A stretch of 64,000 nucleotides of DNA from Clostridium tertium (GCF_017873245.1 NZ_JAGGJY010000002.1:62001-126000); one strand, 5' to 3'. Positions 7,961-16,270 are shown, counted from the first letter of the stretch. Program-made: numbers and translations. Notes: generated by a model from the sequence alone, not told the origin.

Positions 7961-9913
7961 TTATTCTTTTACTTCACAATGAATATATTCTTCAACCTTA
8001 TCCCATAGAACTACAAATCCTTGTCCCTTTGAGCAGAAAATAGAACTTGATGAATATTCTATATCTTCATTTTTATCATATCCTATTTTCTCAATTACTT
8101 CTTCTGTATTATGACATACATCATATCCATCAAATATTAAAATTACACTACCTTTGCCTTTAGTAAATGTAAGTATTTCTGAGCTATAATCCATAAATGT
8201 AGCTACTGGTCCTCTTCCTGTTATAGAAACTTTATTTATTTTTGTTTCTGGAGGATCAAAACTCCCATTTAACCTTTGAATATCAGATATAACCTTCCCC
8301 ATATAATCAAGCTCTACATCTATTTTAAACTTATAGAATGGTTCAAGAAGTATATTATTAGCCTTTTCTAATCCTTGTCTTATTGACCTAAATGTAGCTT
8401 CTCTAAAATCTCCACCTTCAGTATGTTTATTATGTGCCCTACCAGTTAATAATGTTATTTTCATGTCTGTAATTGGTGATCCCGTTAAAAGTCCATGATG
8501 ATTTCTTTCAAAAATATGTGTTTTAATTAAGTTTTGATTTCCTGTAGTTAAATCATCAGCATGACATTTATTTTCAAAAGTTATTCCTTCTCCTCTTTTG
8601 TTTGGCTCCATTTTCAAATGAACTTCAGCATAATGCTTTAATGGCTCAAAATGTCCGTATCCATATGTCTTACTATCTATAGTTTCCTTATACATAATTT
8701 CACAAGGCCCAAATTCTATCTTTAAATTAAATCTATTTAATGCAACTTCTTTAAGTACTTCAAGTTGAATCTTACCCATAATAGAAACTTGAATTTCCTG
8801 ATGTGTCTCATTCCATATTATATTTAATGCTGGATCTTCACTTTCTAATATTACAAAATATCCCAAAACCTCTTTTACATTATAAGATTTATCAAAAATA
8901 ACCTTTGACATTAGTGTTGGGATCATATTAAATTGAATGTTTTCTCTATTTTTTCCTATACCTTCCCCTGGCATTGCCTTAGTAATTCCTGTTACCGCAA
9001 AAATATCACCAGCTGATATTTTTTCAACTGTTGTAAACTTGCTACCATTATAAAATCTTATACTACTTACTTTTTCAGCTATTTCTTCATCTAATGTTCC
9101 ATAAATAACTTCATCCCTTACTTTAAGACTCCCGCTAATAGCTTTTATAAAAGTAATTCTAGTTCCATTATTATCGTATCGTATTTTATGGACTCTTCCT
9201 GAAAATTCATCATCTTTATCATAATTTGTATATGTAAGTTCATTGAATATATTTAAAAAATTATCTATTCCTTCATCTTGAAGAGCACTTCCACTTAAGC
9301 ATGGAAATACTTTATTTTCTTTTATGAGTTTCTTTAATTCAGTAATCCAAATTTCTTCCTCATACTCAGCATTAAAATATCTTTCTAAAAGATCTTCATT
9401 TCTCTCAGAAATAAATTCTATTAATTCTTCACTCATTCCATGAATAGAATCTATATGGCATATATCCTTAGTTAAATTCTCATTAATTTCTTCAAGTGTT
9501 CTTTCTAAGTCTGCTCCAGTTCTATCCATCTTATTTATAAAAATAAATGTTGGAATATTATATTTTCTAAGTAAATTCCATATTGTCTCTGTGTGTCCTT
9601 GGATACCTTCTACTCCACTAATTAATAAAATTGCATAATCTAATATACTTAATGCTCTTTCCATTTCTGTGGAAAAATCAATATGTCCTGGAGTATCTAT
9701 AAGATAATAAGTGGAACTTCCAATTTGAAATGTAGCTTGTTCTGAAAAAACAGTAATTCCTCTTTCTTTTTCAATGTCATGTGTATCTAAAAATGAATTT
9801 TTATGATCTACTCTTCCTCTATTTCTTATGCTCTTTGTATGATAAAGTATTTGCTCTGAAAACGTAGTTTTACCAGCATCTACGTGAGCAAGAATTCCTA
9901 TTGTCTTTTTCAT
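7961..9913 (-). CDS. EF-G/TetM-like translational GTPase (ribosomal protection-type)
   Basis: 650-residue GTPase of the EF-G superfamily, the size of Tet(M)/TetB(P) ribosomal protection proteins. G1 is AHVDAGKTT (about residues 9-17), G3 is DTPGHIDF, G4 is NKMD; domains II-V follow. The switch region (KERGITV) is intact. The domain IV loop that tetracycline-displacing proteins use (YYSPVSTPADFR in Tet(M)) reads AHNKHTEGGDFR here, and the C-terminal Tet helix is not evident. A resistance role is therefore not safe to assume; a housekeeping or stress ribosome factor is equally likely. It is divergent from an ABC-F gene and heads a two-gene unit with a GNAT gene. ATG follows AAAAGGTGA. Confidence 0.85.
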   Translation of the reverse strand: MKKTIGILAHVDAGKTTFSEQILYHTKSIRNRGRVDHKNSFLDTHDIEKERGITVFSEQATFQIGSSTYYLIDTPGHIDFSTEMERALSILDYAILLISGVEGIQGHTETIWNLLRKYNIPTFIFINKMDRTGADLERTLEEINENLTKDICHIDSIHGMSEELIEFISERNEDLLERYFNAEYEEEIWITELKKLIKENKVFPCLSGSALQDEGIDNFLNIFNELTYTNYDKDDEFSGRVHKIRYDNNGTRITFIKAISGSLKVRDEVIYGTLDEEIAEKVSSIRFYNGSKFTTVEKISAGDIFAVTGITKAMPGEGIGKNRENIQFNMIPTLMSKVIFDKSYNVKEVLGYFVILESEDPALNIIWNETHQEIQVSIMGKIQLEVLKEVALNRFNLKIEFGPCEIMYKETIDSKTYGYGHFEPLKHYAEVHLKMEPNKRGEGITFENKCHADDLTTGNQNLIKTHIFERNHHGLLTGSPITDMKITLLTGRAHNKHTEGGDFREATFRSIRQGLEKANNILLEPFYKFKIDVELDYMGKVISDIQRLNGSFDPPETKINKVSITGRGPVATFMDYSSEILTFTKGKGSVILIFDGYDVCHNTEEVIEKIGYDKNEDIEYSSSSIFCSKGQGFVVLWDKVEEYIHCEVKE

Positions 9914-10168
9914 TAAATCACCTTTTCTTAACTACTATATAAGTTGTAATAAAGTCTACATTTATCTTAATTATATTTATAAATTAAGATTATTTAAGTA
10001 AAGCCATTATTTTAGCAACTTATATAAAAATTTTAATAATATATGATTTCAATTTTGCTACTTTATTTATATAAGCCTATTAACTTTTTATAATATAAAT
10101 CTATATTGATTAAGATAATTAATTGAAATATATATATTTTTTTATTATTAATTATATCATAGAAATAT
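9914..10168. other. Divergent promoter region of the GTPase and ABC-F genes
   Basis: AT-rich control region. A 9-bp inverted repeat (ATCTTAATT 9964-9972 / AATTAAGAT 9982-9990) lies in the likely leader of the GTPase gene but lacks a T-run. No leader ORF was seen on the minus strand. Confidence 0.35.
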
Positions 10169-10196
10169 TTGAAATAACTTAAAATAGTGCTATAAT
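10169..10196 (+). promoter_or_regulatory. Promoter of the ABC-F leader
   Basis: TTGAAA (10169-10174) and TATAAT (10191-10196) with a 16-nt spacer, so transcription should start near 10203. This leaves a leader of more than 200 nt before the ABC-F start codon. Confidence 0.7.
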
Positions 10197-10240
10197 GAAA
10201 AATGAAAACAATTTTAAGAAAGGGAAAGGTAATTTCAAAC

Positions 10241-10252
10241 ATGAGAATGTAA
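10241..10252 (+). CDS. Three-codon leader ORF (Met-Arg-Met)
   Basis: ATG AGA ATG TAA, preceded at 10219-10229 by two purine-rich SD-like blocks (AAAGGG and AAAGG). Its stop codon overlaps the left arm of a leader helix (10249-10260 with 10329-10340). This is the arrangement expected of a regulatory upstream ORF whose stalled ribosome changes RNA folding. Translation itself is inferred. Confidence 0.5.
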   Translation: MRM

Positions 10253-10415
10253 TCTACTTTTATAATTTTTAATTCACAATAAAATTTAAGAGCTTTATTA
10301 GCCTTTTTTGTTGTGTAAAAATTTACGGAGAGTGGATTACTGGCTTAAGGTTTATTTGTTTTACCCTTCTATAAAGTCGTATACTCTCTCCTACATTTTA
10401 AGGAGGGATTTTTTT
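10249..10415 (+). promoter_or_regulatory. Ribosome-mediated attenuator of the ABC-F gene
   Basis: Three mutually exclusive pairings can be read. (1) GTAATCTACT at 10249-10258 with AGTGGATTAC at 10331-10340. (2) GGAGAG at 10327-10332 with CTCTCC at 10386-10391. (3) TCTCTCCT at 10385-10392 with AGGAGGGA at 10401-10408, followed by seven Ts, an intrinsic terminator that also hides the ribosome binding site of the ATG at 10416. Helix 1 would hold 10327-10340 and let the terminator form; a ribosome stalled on the leader ORF would block helix 1, permit helix 2 and open the gene. This logic is known for antibiotic-inducible ABC-F genes; here it is inferred from pairing. Confidence 0.7.
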
Positions 10416-12065
10416 ATGCAATTAGCATTATTAAATAAAATAAAGAAATATTATGGTGATAAATTAATATTGGATATAGACAAATTTGAAATACTAGATG
10501 GAGATAAAATAGGATTAGTTGGTGATAATGGTGCAGGAAAAACTACGCTTTTAAAAATTTTAATTGGTGATGAACCTTCTGATGAAGGAACATCTTACTT
10601 AACTAAAAGTTACTCCTATATTAATCAATTTGGTAATAGTTCAAATGAATGTTCATTTAGCAAAATCAAAAGTATTTTCAATGCTCCAACTGAATATAAG
10701 GATTATCTTTCTGGTGGAGAAAAAGTCAAAATGAAAATTGCTAATGCTTTAAGTGAAAATAAGAAACTTATTATTGCTGATGAACCAACTTCAAATTTAG
10801 ATAGTAATAGCGTTGAAACCCTTGAAGATATGCTAAAAAATTATTCCGGAGCTCTTCTTCTAGTTTCACATGACAGAAATCTATTAGATTCTTTATGTAA
10901 TACTATTGTTGAAATTAAAGATGGAAAGATAAATATATACAATGGAAATTATTCTAAGTATATAGAACTTAAGAAAGCAGAAAAAGCAAGGGAAATTACT
11001 GAATATAATCAATATATTAATGAAAAAAGAAGACTTGAAGAAGCTATAGTATCAAAAGAAAACATAAGAGATGGTATTAGAAGAACACCTAAAAGAATGG
11101 GAAATTCAGAAGCTAGACTTCATAAAATGGGTGGTCAAAAAGGTAAAAAGAAATTAGAAAATAATATAAAAGCTATTCAAAATAGAATCGAGCAATTGGA
11201 TGTAAAAGAAAAGCCTAAAGAAGATAAAGATATAAAAATCGATGTTATTGAAAATTTAGAGCTTACTTCTAAAAACCCTATTGAAGCAAAAAACTTAACC
11301 ATTACTATAGGTAATAAAATTCTATTAAATGAATCTAGCTTTAAAATAAAAAAAGGTAAAAAAGTTGCTTTAATTGGGAAAAATGGAAGTGGTAAAAGTA
11401 CTTTACTAAAAGAAATTATCAATAACAATAATGAAAATATAAAAGTTTCTAAAAATGCTGTTATTGGATATTTGGATCAATCTCAAGATATACTAGATCC
11501 AGATAAAACAATATTAGATAATATTAAAATTGACTCTTCTTTCAAAGAAAGTTTTATAAGAACAAATTTAGATGGCTTTGGCTTTAAGGGAGATACTGTA
11601 TTTAAAAAGCTTTCATATTTAAGTGGTGGTGAAAAAGTAAGAGTTGCTATTTGTAAGCTTTTACTTTCAGATAATAATATAATAATTCTTGATGAACCAA
11701 CAAACTATTTAGATATTAAATGCATGCAATCTCTTGAAAATGCTTTGAAAAATACTAATAAAACTCTTTTAATAGTGTCACACGATAGGAAATTTATTTC
11801 AAATATTTGCGATTATATATTAGAAATAGATAATAATAAAATTATTCAATTTGATGGTAGTTACGATGAATATATTAATTTTAAATCTAATCCCAAATTT
11901 GATAAAGATGAAAAGATCCTTAAAGAAAATATATTAATATTAGAAAATAAGCTTTCAGAAGTTATTTCTTTATTATCCTTTGAAAGTGATCCAAATAAAA
12001 AGACTTTATTAGATAATCAATATTTAGAATTATTAAAGCAGCTTAAGGAACTAAGAAATCAATAA
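10416..12065 (+). CDS. ABC-F ribosomal protection protein
   Basis: 549-residue soluble protein with two ATP-binding cassettes and no membrane segment, the ABC-F layout; members bind the ribosomal E site and many dislodge antibiotics. Cassette 1: Walker A GDNGAGKT (36-43), signature LSGGE, Walker B LIIADEP. Cassette 2: GKNGSGKST, LSGGEKVRVA, IIILDEPTNYLD. The interdomain linker has the basic stretch RRTPKRMGNSEARLHKMG, typical of the clostridial/Msr-Vga-like resistance group. The ATG at 10416 is chosen because AAGGAGGG lies 8 nt upstream and the protein then begins directly with the ABC fold; an upstream in-frame GTG/TTG would fall within the attenuator. The attenuated leader suggests antibiotic induction. 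Confidence 0.88.
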   Translation: MQLALLNKIKKYYGDKLILDIDKFEILDGDKIGLVGDNGAGKTTLLKILIGDEPSDEGTSYLTKSYSYINQFGNSSNECSFSKIKSIFNAPTEYKDYLSGGEKVKMKIANALSENKKLIIADEPTSNLDSNSVETLEDMLKNYSGALLLVSHDRNLLDSLCNTIVEIKDGKINIYNGNYSKYIELKKAEKAREITEYNQYINEKRRLEEAIVSKENIRDGIRRTPKRMGNSEARLHKMGGQKGKKKLENNIKAIQNRIEQLDVKEKPKEDKDIKIDVIENLELTSKNPIEAKNLTITIGNKILLNESSFKIKKGKKVALIGKNGSGKSTLLKEIINNNNENIKVSKNAVIGYLDQSQDILDPDKTILDNIKIDSSFKESFIRTNLDGFGFKGDTVFKKLSYLSGGEKVRVAICKLLLSDNNIIILDEPTNYLDIKCMQSLENALKNTNKTLLIVSHDRKFISNICDYILEIDNNKIIQFDGSYDEYINFKSNPKFDKDEKILKENILILENKLSEVISLLSFESDPNKKTLLDNQYLELLKQLKELRNQ

Positions 12066-12172
12066 AAAAGGTAGATAATTAATCTACATCAGACTGTCCC
12101 AATAAATCTATCTACTATCCCTAAATTCTTTATAGAAATAATTATTTTGCTAAAAGTATCTTTAGTAAATAA

Positions 12173-12205
12173 AAAAATCCAATGATTTATGATCATTGGA
12201 TTTTT
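12173..12205 (+). terminator. Intrinsic terminator of the ABC-F gene
   Basis: Perfect 14-bp stem AAAAATCCAATGAT / ATCATTGGATTTTT with a 5-nt loop (12187-12191), about 110 nt past the ABC-F stop codon. Confidence 0.8.
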
Positions 12206-12331
12206 AATTAAGCTAAATTCAACTTTAGTGTAATGATGTGCACTACGTATTCAGAACTCTTAACTTATGTCTATTTTTATTTGTTCTATATTTTTATATA
12301 TTATTAATATAAGATGTGAAATTAAAAAAAT

Positions 12332-12377
12332 AAAACCGGCATCTTCTGGAATAAACCTCCATAAAATCACCGGTTTT
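12332..12377 (-). terminator. Hairpin downstream of the poly-G lipoprotein gene
   Basis: AAAACCGG (12332-12339) pairs with CCGGTTTT (12370-12377) around a 30-nt loop, and the minus strand continues into a long T-run. It serves as terminator of the gene ending at 12436. The large loop is unusual for a plain terminator. Confidence 0.6.
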
Positions 12378-12435
12378 TACACAGCTATTGATCACCCTCA
12401 TTATTTTTTTTAATATCTAATCTCACTAATTAAGT

Positions 12436-12933
12436 TTATTTTTTATATAAAAATTCTTCTTTATAATTCATATCATTATACATATCACTTAATTCTTTTA
12501 TAATTTCACTATTTGTATTTTTATATACGCTTTCTACAGTTTCACTATTTCTTTCTTTATTATATTTATAAATAATTATTTGATTTTTACAAAATATTAT
12601 TGAAGATATAAAATGTTTATCTTTTTCGGTATTATCAATTAATCCAATTGATAACACTGCCTCTTTAGCTTTTTCATTACTTTCTGTAGCTTTTATAGAT
12701 TTTAGATACTCTCCAAGTTTTTCTATATCACTCTCATCAATAACTATTTTGCTTCTTCCTATTTCATTTTTGCTACTAGATACATCAAAATTTCTAAATT
12801 CAATTTTCTTAACAGAATCCATTGAAATATCATTAAAAGGATTTATTACCATTTCATTTTGTGATTTTGTGCAACCAATCAATAGAAGTGTAGTAAAAGT
12901 TAGAAAAATAATTAAAAAGTTTAGCTTTTTCAA
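12436..12933 (-). CDS. Predicted lipoprotein behind a poly-G tract
   Basis: About 165-residue lipoprotein of unknown function. The signal peptide ends in a lipobox (LLIGC), then comes a 140-residue polar domain (KKIEFRNFDVSSSKNEIGRS and later YKNTNSEIIKELSDMYNDM). The preferred start is the TTG at 12931-12933, because the first codons (KKLNFLIIFL) then form a normal signal peptide; an in-frame GTG exists at 12954. Directly upstream is a run of ten Gs (minus strand; 12937-12946), which takes the position of the ribosome binding site. Such a tract in an AT-rich genome is a candidate for slipped-strand length changes that alter translation. Confidence 0.7.
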   Translation of the reverse strand: MKKLNFLIIFLTFTTLLLIGCTKSQNEMVINPFNDISMDSVKKIEFRNFDVSSSKNEIGRSKIVIDESDIEKLGEYLKSIKATESNEKAKEAVLSIGLIDNTEKDKHFISSIIFCKNQIIIYKYNKERNSETVESVYKNTNSEIIKELSDMYNDMNYKEEFLYKK

Positions 12934-13173
12934 AATCCCCCCCCCCTTGTACACTCTTTAGATTCAAATACTTTTATATTTTATATAAAAAATACTCATA
13001 CTATTTTCATCGTAAAGCTCATAACCATAAACCTTTACTTACTGATGCAGTTATTTATTTTTCATTTCTATTTATAACAAGTATATTTTTCAATATACTC
13101 TAATTATCCTTTTGTTAGTATTATTAATGTGTTTATTCTTTATAAATATTTCTATATATTAATTTAACTTAAA

Positions 13174-13698
13174 TTATTCCTTATCTTTTTTTAATGAATC
13201 TTTTAATAATTTTAAATCATAAGATTCTATTTCATCATTTAGTTTTTTATTTAAATTATTAACACCTTTAATCTTATTATTTTTTATCTTATATTGACCT
13301 TGATATAATCCTTTAATAACATATGCTTCATTTTCAATAGGACCAACATATTTCTCTAAAAACAATAATAAATTATCATTTTTGATAATTAACGACTCCT
13401 CAGCTATACCAACAGTTTGTATAATCTCAATATAATCCTTATTTAAAAAATCTCCTTTTATAGACTGATCTATCTTAAATTTTGAAATCTGAAACTTTAC
13501 TCCATTAATATCTACATCTCTACTTTCTTCTACAATTCCAGAGACTATGAATTCCGAGTCCTTAGAAAGTGTTTTTAAGTCTTTTGCTTCATAATCTAAC
13601 TTTACATGTGCTTTTTGTGTTACATTTATAGTATTATATAGAAATCCAATAGAAAATAAAAATGATACTATTGCAAAACCTAATATAATCTTTTTCAT
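13174..13698 (-). CDS. Membrane-anchored protein co-transcribed with a metalloprotease
   Basis: 174-residue protein with one N-terminal hydrophobic segment (about 4-22) and a lysine-rich extracellular part; no lipobox. The body contains SEFIVSGIVEESRDV, FKIDQSIKGDF and NDNLLLFLEKYVG, a pattern of beta strands. I do not recognise a family with certainty. Its gene starts 22 nt after the stop of the secreted metalloprotease gene, with its own GGAGGTAT site, so the two form an operon. A role as inhibitor, chaperone or surface partner of the protease is possible but unproven. Confidence 0.7.
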   Translation of the reverse strand: MKKIILGFAIVSFLFSIGFLYNTINVTQKAHVKLDYEAKDLKTLSKDSEFIVSGIVEESRDVDINGVKFQISKFKIDQSIKGDFLNKDYIEIIQTVGIAEESLIIKNDNLLLFLEKYVGPIENEAYVIKGLYQGQYKIKNNKIKGVNNLNKKLNDEIESYDLKLLKDSLKKDKE

Positions 13699-13720
13699 AA
13701 TATTTATACCTCCATTATAT

Positions 13721-14251
13721 TTACGGATATACAGAATTTACTCCATTAACATCATCTTGAGCTGGAGTTGGATTCCCTTTATATCCAGCTGATAACATTA
13801 GCGAAGTACTATCTGAAATATCATCTAATCTAAGAATGTGACCTAATTCATGAGCAATTAATTCAGCTCCATTACCACCAAATGGATAATAAGAATCATT
13901 AATTTGTATGTTAGGCGAAACATTCGCAGCCGTATAACAATATGCCATTGCATGCCACTGAGTATTCCCAAAATAAAAATCAGTTACTTTTACATATGGC
14001 GCTCTAGTTGGTGTTGAATAAGTATTAAAATATACTCTAGCAGCTGAAGAATTCCAAGCATTTTTACCAATACTTAAATTTGTACTATAATCAATATTAT
14101 TCAACACAGGATATAATTGAATATCATACTGATTAGGCATATTTTTAGATCCATAAATTATTGAATACGCATATACCACATTACCAAAACTAAATAAAAA
14201 TAAAAATAAAGATAAAATTGAACTTGTAAAAAATAATTTTCTTTTTTTCAT
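13721..14251 (-). CDS. Secreted zinc metalloprotease (matrixin/snapalysin-like)
   Basis: 176-residue exported protein. Residues 1-28 are a signal peptide ending VVYA. The zinc motif HELGHILRLDD spans residues 134-144: two His, the catalytic Glu, and Asp144 in the third ligand position, as in snapalysin-type HExxHxxxxxD sites. Met152 in SLMLSAGYKG could be the Met-turn. The mature domain of about 148 residues is a minimal metzincin. There is no visible propeptide with a cysteine switch, so activity control may lie elsewhere, perhaps in the downstream partner. ATG follows AAGGAGGCG. Substrate unknown. Confidence 0.82.
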   Translation of the reverse strand: MKKRKLFFTSSILSLFLFLFSFGNVVYAYSIIYGSKNMPNQYDIQLYPVLNNIDYSTNLSIGKNAWNSSAARVYFNTYSTPTRAPYVKVTDFYFGNTQWHAMAYCYTAANVSPNIQINDSYYPFGGNGAELIAHELGHILRLDDISDSTSLMLSAGYKGNPTPAQDDVNGVNSVYP

Positions 14252-14486
14252 AAAATCGCCTCCTTTTTAATATTATATTACCATAATATTACATTTTTGT
14301 ATACGTTTTCTTTTTCTGTAGATTGAAACCTTATTTAATTAAAATAAACTGTAATATAACTAAATAATTTCGCTAAATCATATTTTCACGATAAAATAAA
14401 AAATAATGATTTTAAGCCGTTTTGAAACTATAAAAATTTAAAAAATTACATATTTCAGTTTACTATAGATAAACTTATATAAAAAA

Positions 14487-14522
14487 GCTATTATTTCACT
14501 CCTGTTAATGCGAAATAATAGC
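14487..14522 (-). terminator. Intrinsic terminator
   Basis: GCTATTATTTC (14487-14497) pairs with GAAATAATAGC (14512-14522), followed by a T-run on the minus strand. It ends the acetyltransferase/VOC/nucleotidyltransferase gene run. Confidence 0.8.
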
Positions 14523-14524
14523 CT

Positions 14525-15106
14525 TTACTCATTGTTACCTAAATAATATTTATCTAATGCCAAAATCTCTTTTATTGATAAATTAATATCCTCTGATAGA
14601 TTCTTTTCTAAATTTCTTTGTAATAAATCCTTATGTTTTAATCCATTATGTTTAAAATACTCTTTTATTAAAGGAACTCTTTTCTTTGGGTCATTCATTG
14701 CTAAATATGCTACAAACCAATCTTCCAAAGAAGTAAAATTTATTTTACTATCTTCTAATATTAAATTATCGACAATTGATTTATCATCTAAAATAAATTC
14801 ATATATTTTATTGCCTTGTAAATTTATTTTAAAATTACCCATAAACTCTACCATAACTCCATCTACATTATATCCAAAGAAATTTTCCGTTTTAAATGGA
14901 TCTTTTGAGTACAATTCTACTTTATTTCCTATTGTATTCATAAATTCAATTACTTTTTCACAGTCTTTTGAATTAATTAAAATATCTATGTCATTTGGTT
15001 TTTCTATTAATCCATGATATTTTAATAAGATTGAGCCTCCAATGCCCCAAGCACATCCTATTTTATTTAATCCATCTGAAATTTCACATAATAATTCTGT
15101 GTTCAT
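14525..15106 (-). CDS. Nucleotidyltransferase-fold protein
   Basis: About 193-residue protein with the minimal nucleotidyltransferase signature: GIGGSILLKYHG (the GGS motif) followed by KPNDIDILI, whose DxD aspartates bind metal. A third acidic residue is expected in the VMVEFMGNF strand. The family includes aminoglycoside/lincosamide nucleotidyltransferase-like and abortive-infection AbiEii-like proteins; neither can be chosen from sequence. The ATG at 15106 is preferred over one at 15118 because the SD GGAG then has correct spacing. It is the last gene of a run of short same-strand genes. Confidence 0.75.
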   Translation of the reverse strand: MNTELLCEISDGLNKIGCAWGIGGSILLKYHGLIEKPNDIDILINSKDCEKVIEFMNTIGNKVELYSKDPFKTENFFGYNVDGVMVEFMGNFKINLQGNKIYEFILDDKSIVDNLILEDSKINFTSLEDWFVAYLAMNDPKKRVPLIKEYFKHNGLKHKDLLQRNLEKNLSEDINLSIKEILALDKYYLGNNE

Positions 15107-15129
15107 ACATATCTCCATTATTTTTTAAC

Positions 15130-15657
15130 TTAAATCAAAAATGCTTTTGAATACTCTACTACACCATTAACTTCATTAAGTGCATTAGGAATTAATTCCA
15201 AAACCATATAAGCTTCATCTGGAACATCAAAAGGAGCCTTAATTCCATAATTACTTGCTTTTTTAAATCCGAACTTAGGATAATAATGTTCATGTCCTAA
15301 TACTACTATTGATTTATACCCTAACTCTTTTGATTTTTCTATAGCTTCATTCACAAGCTTCTTGCCTATACCATTCTTTTGATGATTTGGCAATACTGCT
15401 AGAGGTGCAAGTGCAAGAGTTTCTACATCTTTATTTTCACTTTTTATCAAAGCTTTACTTAAAAGAATGTGGCCAACAATTTTATTGTTAATTTCAGCTA
15501 ATAAAGATAACTCTTTTATAAATTCATCGCTGTTTCTTAGCCTTTTAACTAAGTTATGCTCATCATTATCTGTAAATTCTGCACTTTTAAAGCTTTCTTC
15601 AATTACATTTTCTACTTCTTTATAATCTTTATTTACTTCTTGTCTTATAATTATCAT
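15130..15657 (-). CDS. GNAT N-acetyltransferase (YhbS-like)
   Basis: 175-residue GNAT enzyme. N-terminal MIIIRQEVNKDYKEVENVIE is the usual first strand and helix; the acetyl-CoA loop is HQKNGIGKKLVNEAIEKSKE; VVLGHEHYYPKFGFKKAS is the characteristic motif of YhbS-type enzymes. Substrate unknown. ATG follows GAGGATTTTTTT. It lies 14 nt downstream of the VOC gene and 12-24 nt upstream of the nucleotidyltransferase gene, so co-transcription is likely. Confidence 0.88.
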   Translation of the reverse strand: MIIIRQEVNKDYKEVENVIEESFKSAEFTDNDEHNLVKRLRNSDEFIKELSLLAEINNKIVGHILLSKALIKSENKDVETLALAPLAVLPNHQKNGIGKKLVNEAIEKSKELGYKSIVVLGHEHYYPKFGFKKASNYGIKAPFDVPDEAYMVLELIPNALNEVNGVVEYSKAFLI

Positions 15658-15671
15658 AAAAAAATCCTCAC

Positions 15672-16055
15672 TTAGTTAATCTTAAATCCCTCTATCATCT
15701 CTATTTCTACTCCATTTGGATCTTCTATAAATATAAATCTTTCTCCACCAGGAGTATTAATAGGCCCTCTAATAATTTTTATATTTTTTTCTTCTAGTTC
15801 TTTTATTGTATTATCTAAATCTGTAACCTCAAATCCTATAGACACTTTTGAATGACTAACTTCATCTTTTATAGATTTATTTTCATATTCTATTAATTCT
15901 AACATTGCTGAACTTTCTCCTTTAAGGAATGCTATATTAGTTCCTTCCATTGGTGAAAATTCTCGTGCAATTTTCAAATTTAATACATCCTCATAAAATT
16001 TTATTGATTCTTTTAAATTTTTCACTGTAATTGTGACAAACTTAATATTCATCAT
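15672..16055 (-). CDS. VOC family protein
   Basis: 127-residue glyoxalase/bleomycin-resistance/dioxygenase fold protein. Module one starts KFVTITVKNLKESIKFYEDV and module two SIGFEVTDLDNTIKELEE; it ends FIFIEDPNGVEIEMIEG. The His expected in the first strand of a GloA enzyme is replaced (FVTITV), and the second module also lacks it, so it is unlikely to be a true glyoxalase I. It could be a lyase of another type or a ligand-binding resistance protein. ATG after AGGGAGATGAATTA. Part of the short same-strand run. Confidence 0.85.
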   Translation of the reverse strand: MMNIKFVTITVKNLKESIKFYEDVLNLKIAREFSPMEGTNIAFLKGESSAMLELIEYENKSIKDEVSHSKVSIGFEVTDLDNTIKELEEKNIKIIRGPINTPGGERFIFIEDPNGVEIEMIEGFKIN

Positions 16056-16081
16056 TAATTCATCTCCCTATCATATATTTA

Positions 16082-16270
16082 TTATACTTCTAATTTCATT
16101 ATTTTCTCACCATTTATATCTAATTCACCATTAAATTGAAATCCAATTTTCTCATACATCTTAATTGCTAAATCATTGGTTTCAATAAAATCTTCTTGAC
16201 CCTTTTTAACTTTTAATCTTAATGCTTCATTATAATTTTTATCATTGATTTCTTTTATAACTAACTTCAT
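16082..16270 (-). pseudogene. Internally deleted GNAT acetyltransferase gene
   Basis: 62-codon frame with good SD (GAGGTAAG) and start. Its first 28 residues (MKLVIKEINDKNYNEALRLK...) match the N-terminus of spermidine/diamine-type acetyltransferases, and its last 32 (NDLAIKMYEKIGFQFNGELD) match the C-terminal motif of the same family. The central 80-90 residues with the acetyl-CoA loop are missing without a frameshift. It therefore looks like an in-frame deletion derivative and cannot bind acetyl-CoA in the usual way. It heads the run that continues into the VOC and GNAT genes. Confidence 0.7.

Noticed and set aside
7961-9913. Naming the GTPase a tetracycline resistance gene such as tetB(P)
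   Set aside because: The functional domain IV loop YYSPVSTPAD is replaced by AHNKHTEGGD, so resistance cannot be inferred from sequence.
12332-12377. Large-loop hairpin as a c-di-GMP or other riboswitch
   Set aside because: It lies downstream of a gene, is too small, and lacks conserved riboswitch motifs; a terminator is the simpler reading.
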